Shown: positions 1-11,429, counted from the first letter of the stretch. The stretch: 64,000 bases of DNA from Argyresthia goedartella (GCA_949825045.1 OX463807.1:14099501-14163500); one strand, 5' to 3'. Program-made: numbers and translations. Notes: a model not told the origin generated them from the letters alone.

Positions 1-2327
1 CCGACTGTCAAGGCGCCGTTCGCCGAGGTAACGCGTGGACTCATTGGCCAATCCGATTCGGCTCGAGTCAACCATTTTGGACCCCACCACAAGGGGTGTC
101 CAACTAACTCCGGAGCGTGACACCCACGAAACGCACAGTCTGCTGGGTTCATTTCCCCTGGAACATGTCTCCAGATTAAGGGAACCTCCGAATTCAAAAT
201 CTGCGAAACCCGATTCGCCACAAAAATCTCCAGCTTGTGAACTGAAGCCTTCAGCCAGCATAACACGATCTGGCTGTCCGTCCAAGCGTAGACCGTATCT
301 TCTAACGCTATTGACCCACGAAGAACCGTCATCGTGTGGTTGAGCAGACGAGTCAGGAGAGCCGCTCCTGAAAGCTCTAATTTGGGAATGGTCAGGCGAG
401 TGCGCAACGGCGCAACCTTGCTCTTGGCCATGACCAACCGCACATCAACCTCCCCCGAGGAGTCAACCGTACGCAGATACACCGCAGCTCCGTAGCCCTT
501 CTCCGAGGCATCGCAAAACCCATGCAGGGTGGCGGTGTATCGTTTGGTGGGGACCAACCTCCGTGGCAGTGAAATCCGATTGATGCCAGGGAGGGTCGAA
601 AAGAACGATTCCCACTCTGTGCTCAATGACCCGCCGATCGGGTCGTCCCATTTCAGCTCAGCAGACCACAGTTGCTGCAAAAAACACTAGAGCTGAAATG
701 TTACCGGGGTGATCCACCCGTTTGGATCAAATGTCCTAGCCACCGTTGAAAGGACGTTCCGTTTCGTCCAGACCTTCGGGGAGTCCAACTCGACCCGATA
801 CGAAAACATGTCTGACACCGGCTGGTACTGGACGCCTAATACCGACAACATATTCGGATTTTTCAGATTTTCGAAAATGTGGGGATCCTGCTGGTAGTCA
901 TCCGGAAGACCAGACAGTAACTCTGGAGAGTTCGACATCCATTTCCGGAGCTCGTAACCTCCACCCCGTAAGAGCTCAACTAACTCGTCCCGTCGAGCGA
1001 GCGCCTCCTCTACGGAATCTGCACCGGTACAGATATCGTCCACGTAGAGATCCTGCTCCAGGATCGCTGCTCCTCTAGGGAAATTTAACCGTTCTCGATC
1101 CGCTAACTCCCGCAGAGTGCGAATCGCCAAATAAGGACTAGACCGTAGCCCGTACGTGTTGGTGTTCAGCTCGTACACCCTGATGGGCTGATCTGGGCTC
1201 TCTCGCCACAGTATCAGCTGACACCGTCTATCGTCAGGGTGAATGACCGTCTGCCTAAACATCATCCGGATGTCAGCTACAAACACAACATTGTGTCGAC
1301 GGAACTGTGTGATAACATCCGCAATATCATGGTTCAACTTCGGCCCTGAATGCAAACACTGGTTCAGGTTCATGCCGTTAGATGTTGATGCCGATCCATC
1401 GAACACTACCCGTATTTTGCCCTCCGGGGTCCTCAAGACCGCGTGATGAGGCAGGAAGCAGTGGTCTTCACGCTTCCAGTCGATACCCGAAACCGACATG
1501 TGGCCGAGCGACTCGTATTCCCGCATGAAGTCGACGTACTTCTGCCGGAAAATCCCGTCACGCTTCATGCGTCGTTCCATCGACAGAATCCGCGTCTCGG
1601 CTGCATGGTGTGAACTGCCCAGCGGTGGGCGATCACTCCGGAATGGAAGACGTGTGAGAAATCGACCTGACCGAAGGCGACCAGTATTGTTCCGATAAAA
1701 CTGTTCACACTCTTCTTCAACCGGGTCCAACCGGCGGACCGTAGGTGGTTCCTCCACCTCCCAAAACTTCTGTATCACCTCCGAGAGTACAGAACCGAAT
1801 AAGGGACTACTAGTCGCTAGGCGTGGGGCAGCCGGCATGACCGGACCCATTACCGCATGGCCCAGTCTGGTGTTGACCGAAACCAGACCAGTCGCCTGCA
1901 ACACGTGGACACCTGGCACTAACAGGTATCCCAAGGCATCGACACCCAATAAAATGTCTACTGGGCCCGGAATATCGAACTCCGGGTCAGCCAGTGACAA
2001 CCCAGCGACCAACTGTCGCACCGAGGGCGACAACCGTACGTGAGGGTGTGAGCCCATCACATTAGGCATGACTAATGCCGTGACCGTCAGATTCACCGAT
2101 GAATCCACCCGTGACGAGAGAGTAATCCGACATACTCCCTTAACGGAACCGACTTCCGTGTTCCCAATTCCCCGAATGGAATGTGGATACTCCCTTACCG
2201 AAATGCCCAACCGTCTTACAAGGTTGCACGAGACTAAGCACCCCTGGGCCCCCGAGTCCAATAGTGCTCGTGCCACACATGATTTGCCGTCCGAACTCCA
2301 CGCTATCACAGAGGCGGTGGGGAGCAT
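1..2327 (-). pseudogene. BEL/Pao retrotransposon pol (protease-RT-RNase H), one in-frame stop, cut by window edge
   Basis: Minus-strand pol polyprotein of a BEL/Pao LTR retrotransposon. From residue 1 at 2327 it shows an aspartic-protease motif (LLDSGAQ, about residue 22), then a reverse transcriptase with VVFDGSAS, VFVADIRMMFRQ and the catalytic YVDD box (about residue 430). The open frame of 546 residues ends at a TAG at 687-689, but the same frame continues without another stop to position 1 and there reads as RNase H ([21 protein letters not shown]) and the post-RNase H NPADCA-RG motif, so the TAG is a single nonsense change or a readthrough site rather than the natural end. The integrase lies off the left edge. 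A TAG at 2373-2375 precedes the first Met in this frame, and gag is in a different frame. Strong family call; activity is not inferred. Confidence 0.88.
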
Positions 2328-2473
2328 GACCGTCTGTGGAGTGGCGGCACCCTGTAAGTGGGCGGCGGGTCCCTAGCGGGAACCTCCGCGGGATCCGAAC
2401 CCGCTCAGACCTCCGTCGGCCTTGGAGTAACTCGGCTGCTGATATGCAACCGGCATATCAGACCGTATGTACA

Positions 2474-4192
2474 TCAAGGGGTCCCAACCCGTATACCCGT
2501 CCCAGCCCCTCGCTGTCCCGGTATCCGACCATACCGGACGGTGTACGGTGTGCCCGGTGCGCACCGTGGATGAATGGGGGAGAGCGGATCCAACCTGGGG
2601 CGCTCTAGGAATGGGGGCGACATCCGACTGTTCGCCTCCCTGTTCGCCTTCCAGAGCGACGGGCAGGGTGGCGCAGAAGGTGGTGGGCTCCCAGCCTTCG
2701 CGCTACTCATAGGTGCCATCTGACACCCGCCCGTAACACGCGGTGAGCCAGCGGCCCGAAGTCCTCGCTGACCGTGGACAGCGGCGACCGAACCCCGGCT
2801 ATCCTGCATGTTACCCCCCGCGCTGCCCTTTTCCCCTCGGGGGGGGTCCCGTCCGCGGGTACCCCAGTCACCCCGTTGGTGACTCCCTTTGCCCGGAGGG
2901 GGACTGGGTCCGGCCCTGGTTGGGCCCTGTGGCCGACCAACCTGAGTCCGGCCCTGGTGACCGTCCGAAGGGCCTGACCGATTCAGGCACAACACTATGT
3001 GGTGCTTGCCACCACAGCACTCACAGAGGAACGCGCGCGAGCACTCGCTCAGCGTGTGCGGCCCCAAACAACCGAAACACAATCGGTGACGGAAGACAAT
3101 CTTCCTGCGGGCAGCTACCCCGAGCGCCTTAAATTTGGCGCAACTGGTCACGTCATGACCGGCACTGTCGCAGTGCACACAGCCGTCACCCGACGGCGCG
3201 GCATTCAAAACGCCAAATTGTTTCGACCTCCCTCCCCCCCGTTGGGGCGGGGGGCGCGACCCCTCCCGCATCCGCGCGGGTTGGTGCTGCACACTGGCCT
3301 CCGTGTCCAGTGTGTCACAACGCCTACATTCACCCTCCAAAAAATCCGTCAATTGGACGAGCGTGGGCAGTTCCGTGCTACTACCCCCATGCAGCTGTTC
3401 AAACCGACTTTGAACAGCTGCAGGCAATCGTGACAAAACCATATACAAAACAATGTATGACCATTGGTCTACCGGAAGACCAAGGTTCTGAAGGGCCTTA
3501 GTGGCCACCAGCACAGGGTTTAGCACCTGTACTCGGATGTCAACATCCCGGGTTACTCTAGGGATGCTAAACAGCTTCCCCAGCTGCGCATCAACCAACC
3601 GCCGTTTGTGTTGGTAGCGGTCAAACAATATGGACCTGGCTATCTCATAATTGCCCGCCGTGACCGTTAGGTGACCGACCAACACCTTCGGTTCACCCCG
3701 CAGAGCCATCAATAGTTGGGCCAACTTGTAGGCGTTGTCCAGGTCGTCCCGACCGTGGACCAAACTATCAAATAAATTAATGAAGGCCGGCCACTCATCA
3801 ATTGCCCCACTGAAGGCCGGAATCTCCAGGTGTGGCAGCCGTCCAACAACACCCTTCGGGGGTGGGTCTCCGTTACCCTCCCCACGGTCATTCCTTCGCG
3901 ACCGCTTAATTTTCTCCGCGCGACGCTCGATGTCACCCAAGCATTCCATCGCTTGGTCAGCATCCGCGCAGAGCTGTTTCACTGCAGCCACCGAGGCTTC
4001 ATCAGTAAGCCCGAGAGCTTCAGCCTCCGCAGCCAGCCGAAACACCTTCCCGACGCGTGTCATTGCGTCCTCCACACGCTTGAGCAGGACATCATCCATG
4101 TCAGGTCGCTCCACATACTTATGAGTATGGGAGAGCCATCTCATTTCCTCCCGGACACCATGCCGCAGTACCGTCAAGGGCGAAGATGCCAT
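2474..4192 (-). CDS. BEL/Pao gag-like protein
   Basis: Open frame of 572 residues upstream of pol on the same strand, starting at ATG 4192. Residues about 118-265 match the DUF1759-type gag core of Pao elements (LEIPAFSGAIDEWPAFINLF, then the ILFDRYQHKR block). Three cysteine/histidine knuckles follow at about 343-407 (CVHCDSAGHDVTSC, CFGCLGPHTLSEC, CECCGGKHHIVLC), expected to bind RNA. After the knuckles the protein becomes Gly/Arg/Pro-rich over a G-run near 2839-2846, and it ends in a frame different from pol; a frameshift between gag and pol is likely either programmed or degenerative. Ranges inside the protein are by eye. Confidence 0.85.
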   Translation of the reverse strand: MASSPLTVLRHGVREEMRWLSHTHKYVERPDMDDVLLKRVEDAMTRVGKVFRLAAEAEALGLTDEASVAAVKQLCADADQAMECLGDIERRAEKIKRSRRNDRGEGNGDPPPKGVVGRLPHLEIPAFSGAIDEWPAFINLFDSLVHGRDDLDNAYKLAQLLMALRGEPKVLVGHLTVTAGNYEIARSILFDRYQHKRRLVDAQLGKLFSIPRVTRDVDIRVQVLNPVLVATKALQNLGLPVDQWSYIVLYMVLSRLPAAVQSRFEQLHGGSSTELPTLVQLTDFLEGECRRCDTLDTEASVQHQPARMREGSRPPPQRGGGRSKQFGVLNAAPSGDGCVHCDSAGHDVTSCAKFKALGVAARRKIVFRHRLCFGCLGPHTLSECSRAFLCECCGGKHHIVLCLNRSGPSDGHQGRTQVGRPQGPTRAGPSPPPGKGSHQRGDWGTRGRDPPRGEKGSAGGNMQDSRGSVAAVHGQRGLRAAGSPRVTGGCQMAPMSSAKAGSPPPSAPPCPSLWKANREANSRMSPPFLERPRLDPLSPIHPRCAPGTPYTVRYGRIPGQRGAGTGIRVGTP

Positions 4193-4822
4193 GTTGACCG
4201 ATTTAATAGATTCTGGTCTTATACTTCACTACCGAACTAAGTATAGCCAGAGACCAGCACTTGCCCGTCAGTGCTGGGCACAGAAATTAAAACTAAGTTG
4301 TCAAAACTAAGGCAACCACTAAAACAATTAAATCCTAAAAAATATTTAATATGGTCGCCCTGTGGACATACACCTTATAACTATACACTCTAAATCAATT
4401 AGAGAATGCCACCATAAAGCACAATACAAAATAACACACAAAAATGTATTATAAAAAAAAACTATTTTTAATATAGTGTAGGTAGGTGTAGTGGCCTTTC
4501 CGATATGACCTGCACTTCTCCTGAGGTCAGCAAAATCAGCTTAATACCCCTTAAATAGCCTGACCCTGCTCTGCAAACCGAAATAACACTGCAATACTAT
4601 AGGACCCGACTGCAATACTATAGTCCGACCGAATGACTGTTCCTTATGCACACCAAGTAGTTTCCGACTACAATTTTATAATAATTGTTAACTAAATCGT
4701 CAATTATACGTTCACTAACCGAAAATGAACCTAAATTGTGGTATACCGACCACAAGACTCACTCACAAAATGATTGCCGACCAATCTGAGGTACCCACGC
4801 TCTCCCAGCTACAATGTGGCAA

Positions 4823-4942
4823 AAAAACAACCCTACAACCGTCCGTGAATAGATTTCCTACTAGGAAACCACGCTCTGCTACCAAAATGATAAATTCCAC
4901 GCCTTAACCGACAGGGCGTGGAATCTTGGTAGGGTTGTTTTT
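4823..4942. repeat. Nested inverted repeats at the LTR/leader junction
   Basis: Outer arms 4823-4836 and 4929-4942 (AAAAACAACCCTAC and its exact complement) enclose an inner hairpin 4894-4903/4915-4924 (ATTCCACGCC/GGCGTGGAAT) and a short palindrome TTTCCTA-C-TAGGAAA at 4853-4867. The structure straddles the presumed LTR end, as expected of a folded region in the transcript, such as a primer-site or polyadenylation fold. Confidence 0.6.
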
Positions 4943-5263
4943 CATTGGAATGTCACAAAGCAGTACTGACCTTGACGCCGTCGACTGGTATTCGAGGCTC
5001 AATTCGAGGCAGGAATACAGGATGAGGAACACCAGGGTGGGGGGAACCTTTCAAGGCACGAAGCACTCACTCCGATGACGTGAAATCTACTTATTTCCCG
5101 ACGATTGTTCCGTGATTATTATAATTAACATTCAGCCAAGCTTCCCGATGCTGGCGCCGACTTTTTCCCATGTGCAAAAGTTAACCTCTAACTCGTCATT
5201 TCGTTTCTATGCAAGTGACAGCTAGCTAGTTCCGCTCCGATCACTCGCGGTCCGATCGCGCAA
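4888..5263 (-). repeat. Probable 5' LTR of the left BEL/Pao element
   Basis: Read on the minus strand, this stretch begins TGTTGCGCGATCGG and ends ...TATCA, directly followed by TTTTGGTAGCAGAGCGTGG, which looks like the primer-binding/leader start of a Pao element about 0.7 kb upstream of gag. The second LTR is outside the window, so the ends rest on TG...CA and position only. 4193-4887 would be the untranslated leader; I see no other gene in it. Confidence 0.35.
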
Positions 5264-6299
5264 CAAAAAAAGGTGCGTTCCGAAGCATAAATATTAAACA
5301 CTACTGATTATTTTGTACGTCAGAATACTCCCTCAACTACTGACGATGAAGCACAAGCAATAGTTGGTGAAGAAATGGGACCTATTATTAAGAACACCAA
5401 AGAGCAAAAGGGGTAAAAAAGAGGCGAAAGACAGAGAAAGTACAGAAATAAACAATTAAAAATATGGAAGAAATTATTTCAAAACTGTGAACTAAACTGA
5501 ATACTGAGCGTCAAAAATATTAATGAGTTAAAAGCTAAAGAAAGTTGAAAAATTTGTCAAAAAATATCCAAAAACCAGAATTGAACAAATTGACGAAGAT
5601 ATTACTAAAATTAAGAATTAGTGAAGAAGGCCCTTTTCGGAAAAAAAATGGAAAATGAATTGGGGGAAAATTACACTAACTAAAGAGCCATGAAGATAGA
5701 AAAAGTTCAAACAAGCTATACCTGGGAATATAGTAGACAAATATAAAATAAAATATAAACGGATAATACAAAACAAAGTGACTTTAAAAAAAAATTGGAC
5801 ATAACTTACAAAACAAAAAAATGCTTAACGCCAAATTTGCAGTGCAAAATTGAGTTCAGCAATTTTTAGCAGATGATTCCTACAGCCGTCAAAAAGATTC
5901 TAAGAAATTTCTTATAAATCAAAATAAATTTCATACATATCTTATGAAGTTGTCTTTTTTGTCAGTACTACGTCACCCTCGTCAGTCCTCTGGTAGCCAA
6001 ATTCAGAAAAATCTAAATATCTCAGAATTTAATTGAAAAAGTGACCGACCCAAAGACGACTCAATATATTTATTAGATTAGCTATCTTATGTACCCGAAT
6101 GTGTAAGAATTCTATTTAAAAAATATCGTAAACAAAATACCCCTAAAAGTTACCCAGCTTTTGTATATTCACCCACACCCATATCTACGACCTTGGTACG
6201 TCATCGTCGTATCTCGACGCGCCCTTTGTGCTACTTGGATTCTATGCATAGATTCCTTTGTGAGCGGCCATGTCTCGGATCCATATTTTATTTTATTAT
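5264..6299. other. AT-rich intergenic stretch without a recognised feature
   Basis: No ORF with recognisable content, no clear repeat boundary. A-rich runs dominate. It lies between the presumed LTR edge and an RTE relic. Confidence 0.5.
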
Positions 6300-6840
6300 A
6301 TTATATATATGCTGCATATGTGAGTATAGGCAGGGCACATTAGTTAAACACCTTGGTTTTCAGGCATTAAGGGATTTTGGACTTTAGGACGTCTTCCAAT
6401 TTACCAAGGGCGGCCCAACCGAGCTGTATGCACCTAGAGATTTATTTCAGCCTTCATTTGAGAATTTCGGCCAAAGGATAAACTGTGCCAAGATAGATCT
6501 ATTCATCCACTGTCTCTAGATGTCAGTTACATATGATTATGTTAGGTTGGGGACCCTCAAGATTGGTCATAATCTTGGTTTTGGGCACATTCATCCCCAG
6601 GCCAACCTCAAGTGAAGCTTTTAAGCAGCTTTATTTATACTTTGTTAATAATTTGTCTCATTTCTTCACCAACTGTCATAATCTTGGTTTTGGGCACATT
6701 CATCCACAGGCCAACCTCAAGTGAAGCTTTTATGCAGCTTTATTTTTTATTTATTTATTTATTTTTATTTATACTTTGTTAATAATTTGTCTCATTTCTT
6801 CACCAAATCGTCAGTAGTTTAAGGAGTATTCTGGCATACA
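6300..6840 (-). pseudogene. Decayed RTE-type LINE reverse transcriptase fragment with internal tandem duplication
   Basis: In broken minus-strand frames I read EEMRQIINKV, then VGLGMNVPKTKIMT (the RT segment after the catalytic box), and further down QLGWAALGKLEDVLKSKIP and CLKTKVFN, the thumb region typical of RTE-like elements. Several stops interrupt it. About 115 bp are duplicated in tandem (roughly 6568-6682 and 6683-6813), the second copy with an extra T-rich insert. Clearly non-functional. Confidence 0.6.
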
Positions 6841-7072
6841 AAATTATCAGTTTCAATTGTTTTTTTTGCCTTTCATGAATATTTGATGAAATTTATTTTT
6901 TTACAACCTCAGTTTCTCTTTGTATGTAATTTAAGAGGGTCGCTGTTGATTCTATTAATATTATATTATTTTCGGCTTCTCTTTTCTTTTTCAATATATC
7001 TTCTCTATCCTCAGACATATTTAGTTTTTTAGGAAGCTGCATAATGGTTTAAACTAAAATAAGTAAAAAAAA

Positions 7073-7474
7073 ACGGTCAAGTGCGAGTCTAAATCGCGCA
7101 CGAAGGGTTCCGTACCACCGTTCAATGGAAGCGATGGTGTGGAGTGAATAGTTTGGATTTTACACAGCAAAATATTGTTTACAAAGTTATTGGTGCGGTT
7201 ACTTTCACACTGCATGTACGTAACCAGGTGCATCCATAAGTTTGTATGTGGTATTGAAAGAATTGTTGTATGGGAGCCCCCTTAAATATTTCTTTTATCC
7301 TGTTTTTTAGTATTTTTTGTTATAGCGGCAACATAAATACATCATCTGTGAAAATTTCAACGGTCTAACTATCACGGTTCATGAGATACAGCCTGGTGAC
7401 AGACGGACGGACAGACAGAGGAGTCTTAGTAATAGGGTCCCGTTTGGAACCCTTCGGGTACGGAACCCTAAAAA
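7073..7474 (+). repeat. Dispersed ~400-bp lepidopteran-type repeat, copy 1
   Basis: Runs from GGTCAAGTGCGAGTCTAAATC to GGTACGGAACCCTAAAAA. A second, inverted copy at 13377-13784 shares the head, the CATCCATAAGTTTGTATGTGG middle, the CAGACGGACGGACAGACAG tract and the tail. A short piece of the middle recurs at about 50136-50165. The CCCTAAAAA end suggests a retroposed tail; family name not assigned. Confidence 0.8.
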
Positions 7475-8429
7475 TGCTTAAAGACTTGTTAAAATGTCAG
7501 TACTCTGGAAACAAGTCAGTCCTCTGGCGCAATATCAGACAAAGGACTGACGCTGATGGATTGACAAAAAAGACATGAATTTGAGGCTATTTAAAACCAA
7601 TGTTTATTTTGATATTTTCTAATATCAACAAGCTATGTTTAAAAAATCAAAGCTAACTATGTATACATTAAAATATAACACAGGTTTACAAGGAAATAAT
7701 GACTCACCATAGGACTGACATTTTGACTGGATCGGCACATGTTCCCATGCAAACACAACACTATCACTGGCACAGTAATGGCGGCCATAAAATGGCGTGG
7801 TCTGCAGCAAACTTTACTACCAAAGTTGAAATTTAACACGGACTTGAATTTGAGTCGCAATTATTTAGCAGAAAAATTAATTTCAAACAACACGCAGCGG
7901 TCTGATGAATTAAACTGAACACACTTTTTACAACAATGGTAAGAATGTTATAATATAAAAGTTGTGATATACATTGTTAACTACATCAAAGATTAGTGAA
8001 ACAGTAGGTTTGCGTAAATTAAAGGTAATATTTAGTACACGGCCACTTGATTGCGCATTTCTGTATTGTGACATGCCAAAGTACTGAAATTTTGAAAATA
8101 TATTGCGGAAATTTACAAACTTGTATTTAAAATAAATAACTGAAATTGAGTGATCCAAATAAAATGCATTTAATTGTTTTTAAATAAAAATATAATAACA
8201 CATTGTTCATTGTCTAAGGACATTGAGTTACCCAATTTTTGTAATATCCGCCCATATCTCTAATAATCAAATTCGTGCCGCAGTATATATGTTAAAATTT
8301 ATAAAACATTGAAAGCTTTACTCTCGAAAAGTAAATGTTTGTTCGGAAAAAGAATAACACCATTGGAATGCTGATAATTTTCTTAATCTAACAGTATATC
8401 TCTGCCGCAGTATTCTAAAGCAAAGCCTT
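7475..8429. other. AT-rich stretch without a recognised feature
   Basis: Only short ORFs of low complexity on either strand; I see no domain, RNA gene or repeat boundary. Confidence 0.5.
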
Positions 8430-8697
8430 TCAGCAATTTCCTACGGACGTAAGCTAGACCTTCATAGTCTGTCTTATTCACATATAAATACCTTCACACA
8501 TTGCAAATGGGCAACAACGATCTCATCAAGTGGCGGCATGCATTTTCCTATCACGAGCATGGCCACATCACTGGATCTCAGGTTCCTATTTTCGACGTGT
8601 GCGTCCCGCAAAGATAGCTCGCGGGCCAGCACGTCCCCATATCCCGTTTTGTACGCCCTTTCAACTTGCTGCAGGTATTGGTAGATAGAACACATGC
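8430..8697 (-). pseudogene. PCID2-like N-terminal coding fragment (exon or retrocopy relic)
   Basis: From an ATG at 8695 on the minus strand the frame reads SIYQYLQQVERAYKTG, then HVENRNLRSSDV and PPLDEIVVAHLQC. Order and spacing resemble the N terminus of PCID2 (yeast Thp1), the PCI-domain subunit of the TREX-2 mRNA-export complex, whose family begins NQYLQQV and has a PP-DE--AAHLRC block. After CVK the sequence either meets a splice-donor-like GTATTT at about 8487 or shifts frame into DYEGLAYVRRKLLKGF (about 8420-8470), which resembles the next PCID2 segment. The second reading would make it a processed, frameshifted copy. A strong acceptor (CTCTTGCTTCCATCAG) precedes the ATG by one base. 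No other PCID2 segment was found in the window. Confidence 0.55.
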
Positions 8698-9539
8698 TGA
8701 TGGAAGCAAGAGGCTATAACGGGCTCCTGCTGGTGTTGTAGGTGAGGCGGCCTTAGAGGAGATTTGTAAGCGGGGTTGAAATGCACTTTCAGGTTTGGCC
8801 AATAAACATAACAAGCACTGAAAAAGCATCAGCAGAGCCTGAACTGAAAATACGTTCTACTTTAAATTAAATAAATTTGTCGCTGTCAGATGTCAAATGT
8901 CATCCTTCTGTCAGAGGTTGAGGTCCGAAAACTTCACTTCCAAACTTTCAATCCGTTTCTGTACATACCGTATCGCGCCGTGCCGTTGCAATCGCTCGTC
9001 GTATAGTCGCATAGTGTAGGTTGGACCGATCTAGAGAAAGGTAGCGCCATCTAGGTACGGGTTTTTCATAAAGTTGATCGAATTCTTCTCTTTGACATGA
9101 GATTTCGCTGTTAGTCTAAAACTTAAGTTGAAGTTGGTTTGAAGATGTATCTTGAACTTTGTTCTTACGTGATACGCTACGATCACAGAGTACATTATTA
9201 GTCTTGATAGCTACGATTACAACGTAATTAGGGCCGTTTTCTGGAGCTTGAGGTCGCTCCTCATAATTTTTCTGGACTGTCGAATAAAAAAAACTGTAGA
9301 TATTCTTTTCTGACGATCTTACTTACTTCCATAGGGTTTAGGCAGATACACAAATGGATGCTTTTTTATCAGTGCTGTGAAAAGAAATATCGTAGTAAAG
9401 TGAGGGACAGCCCTAAATATCGCGTATAGCTTTGCCCCTATAAGTACTAGGTATACACGAGTAGGTATGCAGAATTCCTGGGAAAAATACACAGCATCAT
9501 AGAAGACCGACCATAAATGCGAGGCATAGGCGAGAATAG
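8698..9539. other. Intergenic; one CTCF-like motif
   Basis: No coding feature recognised. At about 9043-9057 the sequence TAGCGCCATCTAGGT resembles the insect CTCF core motif (see also the LINE 5' UTR at 30509-30705). A single short motif match is weak evidence. Confidence 0.3.
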
Positions 9540-10290
9540 GCAGGCTTACACGCACGGATATACCCGACAGATCTGCCCGCCAGTCGTGCCTGGTGGGCAA
9601 TACTGCCAATGTTAGGCAAAAACCGGAACGTATATGCCTGGCGGGCAGATCTGAGATACGTCCGACGGGTACCTGTCGGGTACATCCTTACTGGCTAATA
9701 GTCAGCCATATATGCACGGATCTACCCAGCAGATCTGCCCGCCAGTCATGCCTGCATGGCGGGCAAAACTGCCAATGTACGCTGCCTGCTGCCCATGCTC
9801 TAATCAACTGTGCGTGTGTGCGTAGGTACAGATGTGTCCGCCGGGTTGCCCCTCAGCAGGGTTGCCGGACATGAATCATCAGATTACCCGCAACGAATTA
9901 ACTAACCACAGATTTATTTAAAATTATACTCGGTCGACTTCCAACAGTAATAATCTAAAATAATACCAAAATAAGCTAGAAGTAGCTAGATTGGTTTTGG
10001 TGGCTAAAATTGGTTATTTTTTGGCTAAACCGTTAAAAATCCGCTAGATTGAGACACAAAGTGGCTAAAATGCTAACATTGGTGCCCGATTCAATCTGAA
10101 TTGCCACCGACGAACCGGCGCGGCGGCGCGCGGGTGTATGCGAAGTCACGGATCTGAGATACGTCCGACGGGTGCCTGTCGGGTACATCCGTGTGTATAT
10201 GGTTGGCGAATGATGAACTTCCTGCTCCGAATAGGCAGGCATATACGCATAGATGTACCCGACAGATCAGCCCGCCAGTCATGCCGCTCG
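9540..10290. repeat. Cluster of direct and inverted copies of a ~40-bp module
   Basis: GATCTGAGATACGTCCGACG and the following 20 bases occur at 9648-9687 and 10151-10190 with one difference over 40 nt. A partner module (TACCCGACAGATCTGCCCGC... CAGTC-TGCC) occurs at about 9550-9590, 9713-9752 and 10246-10286. The two modules are partly complementary (TGTCGGGTA versus TACCCGACA), so the region can fold into several alternative hairpins. Likely remnants of a non-autonomous DNA element; no TSD resolved. Confidence 0.65.
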
Positions 10291-10501
10291 AGAATTCGCC
10301 TGACAAAAGACTTACCTGGGTAACACATATGAATGTCTTCATCAGAAAACATCGACAGCGTGAACATAAATCTCACAATCCACAATCACAAGTAAGTCGA
10401 ATTCCGAGTTTTACAGCCTGGTCACAGTTCAGGAGAAGATACTGAAGTCCGCATTATAAGCCAAGTTGCGATGTTAAAAAAATGGATCGGGGAAAGTGTA
10501 T

Positions 10502-10618
10502 TATAGTAGTTTATGATACTGTTGCATAATAAGGGTTCTTATAACTCGAGTTTTTTTATAGTATCACACGAGTGTTATAAGACCAAGTTATGTACAGTGT
10601 CATACACTACTTTATCTA
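10502..10618. repeat. Imperfect palindrome, MITE-like
   Basis: Left arm AGTAGTTTATGATACTGTTG...TTATAACTCGAG and right arm CTCGAG-like CGAGTGTTATAAGACC...ACAGTGTCATACACTACT are imperfect complements around 10550-10565. It resembles a short fold-back element; boundaries are approximate. Confidence 0.45.
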
Positions 10619-10837
10619 CTCACATAAAATAATATTGCAAATAAATATATATAATAACAAATTTATTTTTACTTGTAATAATTATTGATGTTCTGAATAT
10701 TACAATTATCAAATTAAATTTTGACCGGACAGGAAGCGTTATTGGAGGTACTCGGACAGGGTATGTTAATGTTGACCTCATTTCTGTTATTTTCAATACT
10801 CTTAAGTATTGAATGGATACAGCGATCTTGTTAGTCA

Positions 10838-11035
10838 TTGAATCATATATATATAGGCTTCTGCAACTGTCGTTGACTTCCAACCACCGTGTCGCTTTAG
10901 TGCTGTTGTATCTCCACCAGCGTCAACTAGCAAGGTCGCAGATGTTCGTCGAAAGCAGTATTCTGAGTACAATTCGGGGTTGGTAAGTTGAAGATAGCTG
11001 GCAACAACTTTGCCTAAAGCTCCAAAGGAGATCAT
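10838..11035 (-). pseudogene. Tyrosine recombinase C-terminal relic (Crypton-like)
   Basis: A 66-residue minus-strand frame reads YLQLTNPELYSEYCFRRTSA, TLLVDAGGDTTALKRHGG and WKSTTVAEAYI. This is the HxxR...H/W...Y end of a tyrosine recombinase of the kind found in insect Crypton-like elements. The arginine pair, HGGW box and the final Tyr are visible; the usual His of HCFRR is Tyr here. The frame is lost upstream of 11035, and no N-terminal part or partner ORF was found, so it is a truncated relic. Confidence 0.65.
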
Positions 11036-11429
11036 TCACGGCCCATACATTTTTGGGCAAAAAGTGAAATTGCCGGCCAGAAAAAAAGGCATACTCGGAT
11101 AGAACACACAATCACACCAAACCTGTGCGGTCCATGGCCACATTTTTACAGGCTATTGAAATTTAATAAAAAATGATATTAGGATAGTTTTGTATATACC
11201 ATTTGATCGTGTCTATTGAATTATCTTGTATTATAATATAACGCTGGCACTTTTTTAACCAACAGCCAAGTGAAAAAGGAGGATTATTTGTTTTTGTAAG
11301 AATGTCTGTTCCTATGTTACTTCATATCTACCTAACGGCTCAACCGATTTTGATAAATAATACGTCATTAGATTTGTCTTATTCGCGCGAGTGATACTGG
11401 GTACATAAAAATCGGTTTTTATTAGAGAT

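Noticed and set aside
7381..7578. ORF reading MRYSLVTDGRTDRGVLVIGS as a gene
   Set aside because: The same peptide appears in the inverted copy at 13242-13481. It is translation of a dispersed repeat, not a conserved gene.
9593..9874. 93-residue plus-strand ORF and its neighbours at 9319-10445 as genes
   Set aside because: They overlap the palindromic repeat cluster on both strands and share only repeat-derived peptides.
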